DNA of 64,000 bases. Source: Cadophora sp. MPI-SDFR-AT-0126 (lineage: Eukaryota > Ascomycota > Leotiomycetes > Helotiales > Ploettnerulaceae). The notes beneath the pieces were generated by a model. It searched no databases and had not been told where the DNA came from. It worked only from the letters and a program-made list of their open reading frames with translations. Within the stretch, counting starts at the first letter, position 1, and each line of letters starts with the position of its first letter. The DNA lies in the NCBI GenBank assembly GCA_020747065.1, contig JAGMVK010000028.1, positions 372,001 to 436,000 of the forward strand, in the 5' to 3' direction. Both the position numbers and the translations under genes were made by a program. Shown one piece after another: positions 59,052 through 64,000 of the stretch.

Positions 59052-61431
59052 ATGCCCTCTGAATCTAAATTTGGACCCGACCAAGTGAAGCGACGGAAGC
59101 TGCCTGCGCGGCATGCATGCAATGCTTGTAAGAAGCGGAAACAACGATGTGATGGCGAGCGACCTGCTTGCGCTGGCTGTCGCAGTCGATGGCTTCAATG
59201 TGAATACCCCATGGATACAACAAGGTATGGGGCCACGATGCTGCGATGAGATCAGATGCTATCTACACAATATGACACCAACCACAGTGCTTGCTCCTTA
59301 GCCCTTTCCGCCTCGCCCTTTCTCCCCATTGCGGGCATGGCATCGGTTGATCGATGGGAGTGCTGAATTAAAAAACTTGATTGACAATATGCAGAACTAT
59401 CCCCGAAAACCTGACGGTGGCACCACCAACGTCAGCCTCGATACTCAGTCAGATATCATCACTACCACCACCATCATTGACTCTGTCGAACTCGCGTCAA
59501 GCGGCCGACGTTGGCGGTGAGAATCTCAAACCATTCAACGATGACAATGGTATCGTGCTACCCACCACAGTAGCTGAATCAAAGAGTGGTGCTGAGATTG
59601 ACCTGCATTCATCGAATAATTCTGGTGGAGCCTCAGAGTTTTATGGAGAGTCTTCGTCATTTGCATTCGTTTCCAAAGTGCAACTCGAATCCCAAAGTAC
59701 CTTTGGGGTACATCTCCAAAACATGGAACTTGGCGATTCGTCCCTTTCACCTAGCCCAATGCTCCCCAGCTCTGATCAAAATATCGCTGGTCTCAAGTCG
59801 GCCTATGGACTTCCGGAGCGGCAGCTTGCTGATAGCTTGATTGACAGATACTTCAACCGAGCTCATCCCCTATATCCCTTCGTTCACGAAGCCACGTTTA
59901 GAGCGGAGTATGAAAATGCCTGGGCGAATTCGTCGGATTCGCCTCTCAGACCATCCTGGTATGCACTGCTCAACATCATATTAGCTTTAGGGTGTGAGTT
60001 CAACGACGAAATTCCAGTTGGAGAGGTCACCAATACCGTATCACGCTTTGTGGCTAACTCGCGATGCATTATTCTGACTCATATCTACAAGAAGGGTAAC
60101 TTGGAATTCGTCCAAGCCCTTCTCATATTGTGTCACTATCTTCAAGGGACCTTGAGACTCAACGAATGCTGGAACCTTGTTGGCTTGATGATTCGAACCG
60201 CGTTTAGCATTGGCCTTCAATTGAATCCAATAGATCTGCCTCTTCCAACGGTGGATAAAGAAATGCGAAAAAGGGTTTGGTGGGGCTGCTTCATCATTGA
60301 TCGGACGGTGAGCATGAAGTTCGGAAGGCCACCATCAATTCAAGAAAAAGACGCGGAGGCTGTTCCATTGCCCTTGGTTGTAGATGATCAATACATCAAC
60401 AACCAAACAACAAACTCCCGGCAACCTACCGGCCGCCCAAGTATCACAGCATTCTTCGTGCACACGATCAAGCTATCCAAGATTATTGAGAGCGCTCTAA
60501 GGATTCTGTACACCAACAAATGGAAGTTTCCTCAGCCAACCGAGTCGGAGAAGAGGGTGCCTTTAGTGCCGGAGGAATCCAACATCCTAGGCAATGTCAT
60601 CCTTCTTGACGGTCAGCTTCAGTCTTGGTGGAGAGAGAGGCCCATACATCTTTCCCAAGAACCTATTATTGCAGAAGGAGAGATATTTCAGCGTCAGCAG
60701 AATGTCCTTCGCGTCAGGTAAGTGATATTGAGATTCAACACAATGGTCCACTACTCACATGTATTAGATATATGCAAATCCGCATTCTGATCCAACGGCC
60801 ACTCCTCTCAATGTTTAGCCGGCAGCCGATTGAGGATGACTTTTTTCGCGCAATTACAATCGCAGGTGCACAGACGTGTATCCTCGCTGCCCATCAAACA
60901 GTGCGGATGATCTGCGATCTCTATCATCGTGGCTTACTCAACTCCTCTTGGTACAACCTATACTGTAAGGCAGTTTCATAATCGAGCGAAGCACTTGCTG
61001 ACATATATTAAGATATGTTCACCTCAATCGGGGTACTTTTTCACGCTCAAAGCATGGATAACTCTAAGTTGGCGTTGCTTGGTAACCCACTGGACCAAAA
61101 GGTCATCGAGTGCGGCATGGAGTTTCTCAAAGCCGCTACAAGTACCGAATCGAGCTGCTTGGCATCTCGATACACCACAATGCTTAGACGGTTTCTCGAA
61201 AAACCGAACCAGGACCACAGACAAGGGCAAGAGGAACAAGTAAGGTGCATTGGGACAAGTTCTAGGCAGAGTTCAAAGGATCGACAGGCTACAGGAAAAT
61301 CCCCGACACTCGGGATGCCAGCGCCAGCGGGAGATGTCGACTTCAACAATGAGATTGGCCTAGACGATTTTATCTTTGATGATCTCTTTTTCGACACAGG
61401 CATTCCATATGATATACCGTCGCTGGATTAA
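59052..61431 (+). CDS. Zn2Cys6 transcription factor with fungal-specific regulatory domain
   Basis: Four exons (59052-59224, 59395-60717, 60768-60964, 61013-61431) join in phase to encode 703 residues. The DNA-binding cluster has Cys23-x2-26-x6-33-x6-40-x2-43-x6-50 in HACNACKKRKQRCDGERPAC, preceded by the basic KRRKLPAR. The middle-homology region (about residues 210-480) has typical signatures: DRYFNRAHPLYPFVHEATF, LNECWNLVGLMIRTAFSIGL and RKRVWWGCFIIDRTVS.KFGRP. The C-terminal end is acidic (LDDFIFDDLFFD), a likely activation segment. The protein is complete. Its position between the P450 and the TAXI-like gene makes it the probable pathway-specific regulator of this block. Confidence 0.92.
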
Positions 61432-61960
61432 TTCACAAGAGAAAACTCATAGTGTAATGAAATAGTGTATTCCACAAGGTACTTCTGGAGCGAATGATGC
61501 AGACAAGTAAGTGGATGATCTCCCCTGACATACAAACCCTCCACAAACAGTACGAACAGTTCACTGCGACCCATAATTAATCACAACTAAGTACTCAGGG
61601 TAGTTTTATCCATATTCTTCTTTTCTGACACCTGCATATGCATTACGCTCATTTATATTCCCTCCACTACCACTATTGAAGCGCCTGGCACTCTCTTGGT
61701 GGGCCTCCGCGTGGCGGAAAACTGGAAAATTGAAGTCCTGTGAATGAGATCTACAATAGCTTTGGCAAACGGTGTTGAATGATGGCATAGGTACTGTATT
61801 GGTCTCAGACTCAAGATGGCCAAGTCAACAGAGAAAGGCAATAGTATCCAAAGGCACTGAAATAACTTCTTTATTATCTCAGATGATCAACCCAACAGGC
61901 GACTACTAGGCCCCAGAAAAAGGACCATCACACAGCATTGAGGAGAGAACGACCTCGTCA
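61432..61960. other. Convergent 3' region
   Basis: Tails of the regulator and the TAXI-like gene meet here. No gene is supported. Confidence 0.45.
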
Positions 61961-62995
61961 TCACTTCATTGCAACCACGGTTTCCTTTGGCAGATATCCG
62001 TTCTCCTGGTAATACCGACGTGCTGCCGGATGCAGTGGAAGAGACGTCTGGGCCATTTTGTAGGGGTCAAAAGGATAGCCCAAGGGGGTCTTGTTCTGAT
62101 CAATATGGTGGTACTGGCTCTCGATCATGGACTTTGTCTCGACCAGACACCACGTCAGCAAATACGCAATATCGTCCGGCAAGTCCTCCCGGCAGAATAG
62201 GAGGAAGTCGTTGAACTCCAAGGCTGGTAGCTCTTCCTGAAGCTCATCCCAGTACCCGGCCGGTAAGCTCGACGCTGGCAACAGCGTCGTCTTGAGAAGC
62301 GTTTTGAGTGCCTCCGGCTCCGCGGGAATAGGAATGAACTTGCGAGGCCCGTCAATCAAAATTGTCCACCACGGCGCCATGATAGCTTCTTGGACACAAG
62401 CCGTGATATCACTGTCGAGAGCCTGTGCTGGGATTAGGCACTGGTCAGGCCGCCAGTAGCTGTCGATAATTTCACCGCCCCACGAGCGGATGAGGTCTGG
62501 AGTGATACCATGCGCCTCGAGGTAACGGTTCGACACCCACGCCGTTGGGGCATCTGGTGTATCGGGACCGATAACCAGCTTCAGTGGTGGCTTCTTCTCG
62601 CGAATATCTGCGAACGTGCGGCAGCCAAATTTCGGATCGATGCCCAGCACCATTCGGTCGTTTTGCGGCAGCGATGCGAGCGCGCGAAGAGCGGGGAATT
62701 TTTGTCCTCCGAAGATGGCCTCACCGGTCGCGGCGCCGCCCATCAGGGCAACCGGCGTGCCTAAGGCGATGTGTGCCTCGCCGTCGTTGACGAGCTGAAG
62801 ACCCTCGCTGCCACCTCCGCGCATGCTGAGAATGTTGGTACGGCTACGGGGTCCGGCCCGATCGCACATCTCCTGCGTGAGCCAACACATGATACGGTGG
62901 AAGTTTGCTTGCCCCCAATCGCCTTGGAAGGTGAGGTTGATTGAGCGCTCGATCCTGGGGCCGCCACCCAGGATTTTGGTTGCAGGTTCGCCCAT
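61961..62995 (-). CDS. TRAP-transporter TAXI-family / NMT1-like solute-binding protein, intronless
   Basis: One uninterrupted frame of 344 residues. The fold pattern is that of the TAXI (NMT1-like) substrate-binding proteins of bacterial TRAP transporters. It shows a first lobe LTFQGDWGQANFHRIM, then RGGGSEGLQLVNDGEAHIAL (the hallmark stretch that senses a bound carboxylate in the family), and FGCRTFADIREKK..LKLVIG. LIRSWGG, a second-lobe QALDSDITACVQEAIMAP and EFNDFLLFCREDLPDDIAY follow. No signal peptide or membrane segment is seen, unlike bacterial members, which are exported. No TRAP membrane subunit is nearby, so transport by the bacterial mechanism is unlikely. An enzyme-like or ligand-sensing cytosolic role, or acquisition from bacteria, is inferred. 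It is GC-rich and divergent from the FAD hydroxylase. Confidence 0.7.
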   Translation of the reverse strand: MGEPATKILGGGPRIERSINLTFQGDWGQANFHRIMCWLTQEMCDRAGPRSRTNILSMRGGGSEGLQLVNDGEAHIALGTPVALMGGAATGEAIFGGQKFPALRALASLPQNDRMVLGIDPKFGCRTFADIREKKPPLKLVIGPDTPDAPTAWVSNRYLEAHGITPDLIRSWGGEIIDSYWRPDQCLIPAQALDSDITACVQEAIMAPWWTILIDGPRKFIPIPAEPEALKTLLKTTLLPASSLPAGYWDELQEELPALEFNDFLLFCREDLPDDIAYLLTWCLVETKSMIESQYHHIDQNKTPLGYPFDPYKMAQTSLPLHPAARRYYQENGYLPKETVVAMK

Positions 62996-63802
62996 GATTC
63001 TAACATCGTGTGTCAGTCAGTCCGTCAGAACCTTCCCTTCAACTATGAGTTATGTGGGTGGACAGGTAGCTATAAGGCAAATAACCACGGCTACACTATA
63101 GCTAGGAAGAAAGTGGACTTACATAACTGCTATCTGGACGACTCTATATGAGGTTTCTGTTGGCTGGATCAGAAAGTGGAGAGAGTCAAGAATTGAATTG
63201 CTAATTCTGCGTAGGATGGCTGAAGCACTGCCATCAGTATATACAATGGCTTAAGTACTTTGTATCAATTGGCTTGTTCTGATAGAAACCTCCAAGCGAT
63301 CCTTGACTTTGAATCAAGTATGCGGAATATCCGGGACCCCATTTAGCTTGTTCGAGTTAGATCTTACATTACTTGGCAGCTGCTTGGATACTGTTGGAAT
63401 ATATCTACACCGCTGAACAAAATTGTTCTCATCTGGGGGTTGAATGTACCCCCTACCCCCTCTACCCCTTCCCCCTTACCCCATACCCCACATCCCATGC
63501 CCTCACTAGGGATCCGAATGGAAGCCTCCACAGCCGAGACATCGACATTACGTCTCGAAATCCTTTCGAGCTGGGGAAGCGGAGATCTGGAGGCAGAGAC
63601 TCCACACCAACTCACTGACCAACAACTAATCTCGAAAGAATTCCCTTAAAAGTATGATAAATCCCAGTCTCTCCTCGCCAGTAGCAAGCGACCAAAACAA
63701 AAACAAAAACTATCCACACCACCACCACCACCACAACCACTACGACAACAAAATCATTACATTTTTCTTCCTATTTCCAACAGCAGGTAAATAGAAACAG
63801 CC
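62996..63802. promoter_or_regulatory. Divergent promoter of the TAXI-like and FAD-hydroxylase genes
   Basis: A CGG-N5-CCG inverted pair (cggaatatccg, 63323-63333), a classic Zn2Cys6 site form, lies roughly midway. The leader before the hydroxylase carries C/T-rich (63450-63490) and CCA-repeat (63716-63740) tracts. The open frame at 63373-63618 has no domain support. Confidence 0.4.
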
Positions 63803-64000
63803 ATGACATCCGTCATTGTCGTAGGCGCGGGCCCAGTAGGTTTGTTTCTGACGTACAGCCTTGCCAAGCGAGGCATTCACGTCGACCTGGTTGAGCGCTT
63901 CGATGGTATCAGCAAAGACCATCGAGCAGCAGGCTACTACGGCGGCGCTGTCCTTGCTCTCAATGATGCCGGGCTTCTTCAACTTGCAGCAAAGCGTGGC
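63803..64000 (+). CDS. FAD-dependent monooxygenase, aromatic hydroxylase type (N-terminal part)
   Basis: The window ends inside this gene; 66 residues are visible. It begins MTSVIVVGAGPVGLFLTYSL, the Rossmann FAD-binding GxGxxG, followed by the acidic strand end VDLVERF and DHRAAGYYGGAVLALNDAGL. This last segment corresponds to the region just after the first FAD fingerprint in PHBH/phenol-hydroxylase-type enzymes. Such enzymes hydroxylate aromatic or quinone compounds with NAD(P)H and O2. The start codon is preceded by acagccATG. Together with the P450 and regulator upstream, this points to an oxidative pathway. Confidence 0.85.
   Translation, partial: MTSVIVVGAGPVGLFLTYSLAKRGIHVDLVERFDGISKDHRAAGYYGGAVLALNDAGLLQLAAKRG

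Overview
The window reads as a chromosome segment of a filamentous ascomycete (Pezizomycotina, plausibly Leotiomycetes). The evidence is short 45-70 nt GT..AG introns in most genes, fungal-specific families (RTA1-like, Zn2Cys6 and Gcn4-type bZIP regulators, Pet191, Yeh/Tgl1-type steryl ester hydrolase, DUR3-like permease, fungal P450s), and a transposon block whose mutations are all of the transition type expected from RIP. I saw no tRNA, rRNA or CRISPR array.

Layout. 1-5.0 kb: the end of an RTA1-like membrane protein and a multi-exon secreted, probably GPI-anchored protein. 5.6-10.3 kb: a CYP65-like P450 and a C2H2+Zn2Cys6 regulator that appears to have lost its middle. 11.7-20 kb: mostly housekeeping or small genes (a secreted apple/PAN-like protein, PET191, a steryl ester hydrolase, a 2OG-Fe(II) oxygenase, a small zinc-ribbon-like protein). 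20.8-25.9 kb: a DUR3-type urea/solute symporter divergent from an NtaA-type FMN monooxygenase across a GATA-rich promoter, which suggests nitrogen scavenging. 25.9-28.7 kb: a large C2H2-like protein with a 60-nt tandem repeat and a probable homopolymer frameshift. 29.3-36 kb: a small gene, a long decayed stretch, and a 755-aa intronless protein that I cannot assign. 36.3-40 kb: two intact HD-domain (cyanamide-hydratase-like) genes in opposite orientation with a broken third copy between them.

42.15-49.92 kb: one complete but dead Ty3/gypsy chromovirus on the minus strand. It has 222-bp LTRs, an ATAAA target duplication, and gag, protease, RT, RNase H, integrase and chromodomain remnants. An antisense ORF remnant lies between pol and the 3' LTR. 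The flanks hold further relics, including a truncated Hsp70 pseudogene (50.8-51.5 kb).

53.0-54.1 kb: a Gcn4/CpcA-like bZIP gene preceded by a 69-codon upstream ORF. 56.9-64 kb: the most interesting accessory block. Four alternating divergent genes encode a P450 (-), a Zn2Cys6 regulator (+), an intronless TRAP-transporter TAXI-like solute-binding protein of bacterial type (-), and the start of a FAD-dependent aromatic hydroxylase (+). CGG-type inverted repeats lie in both divergent promoters. This looks like a regulated oxidative or catabolic gene cluster containing an unusual, possibly transferred, binding protein; the function is inferred, not shown.
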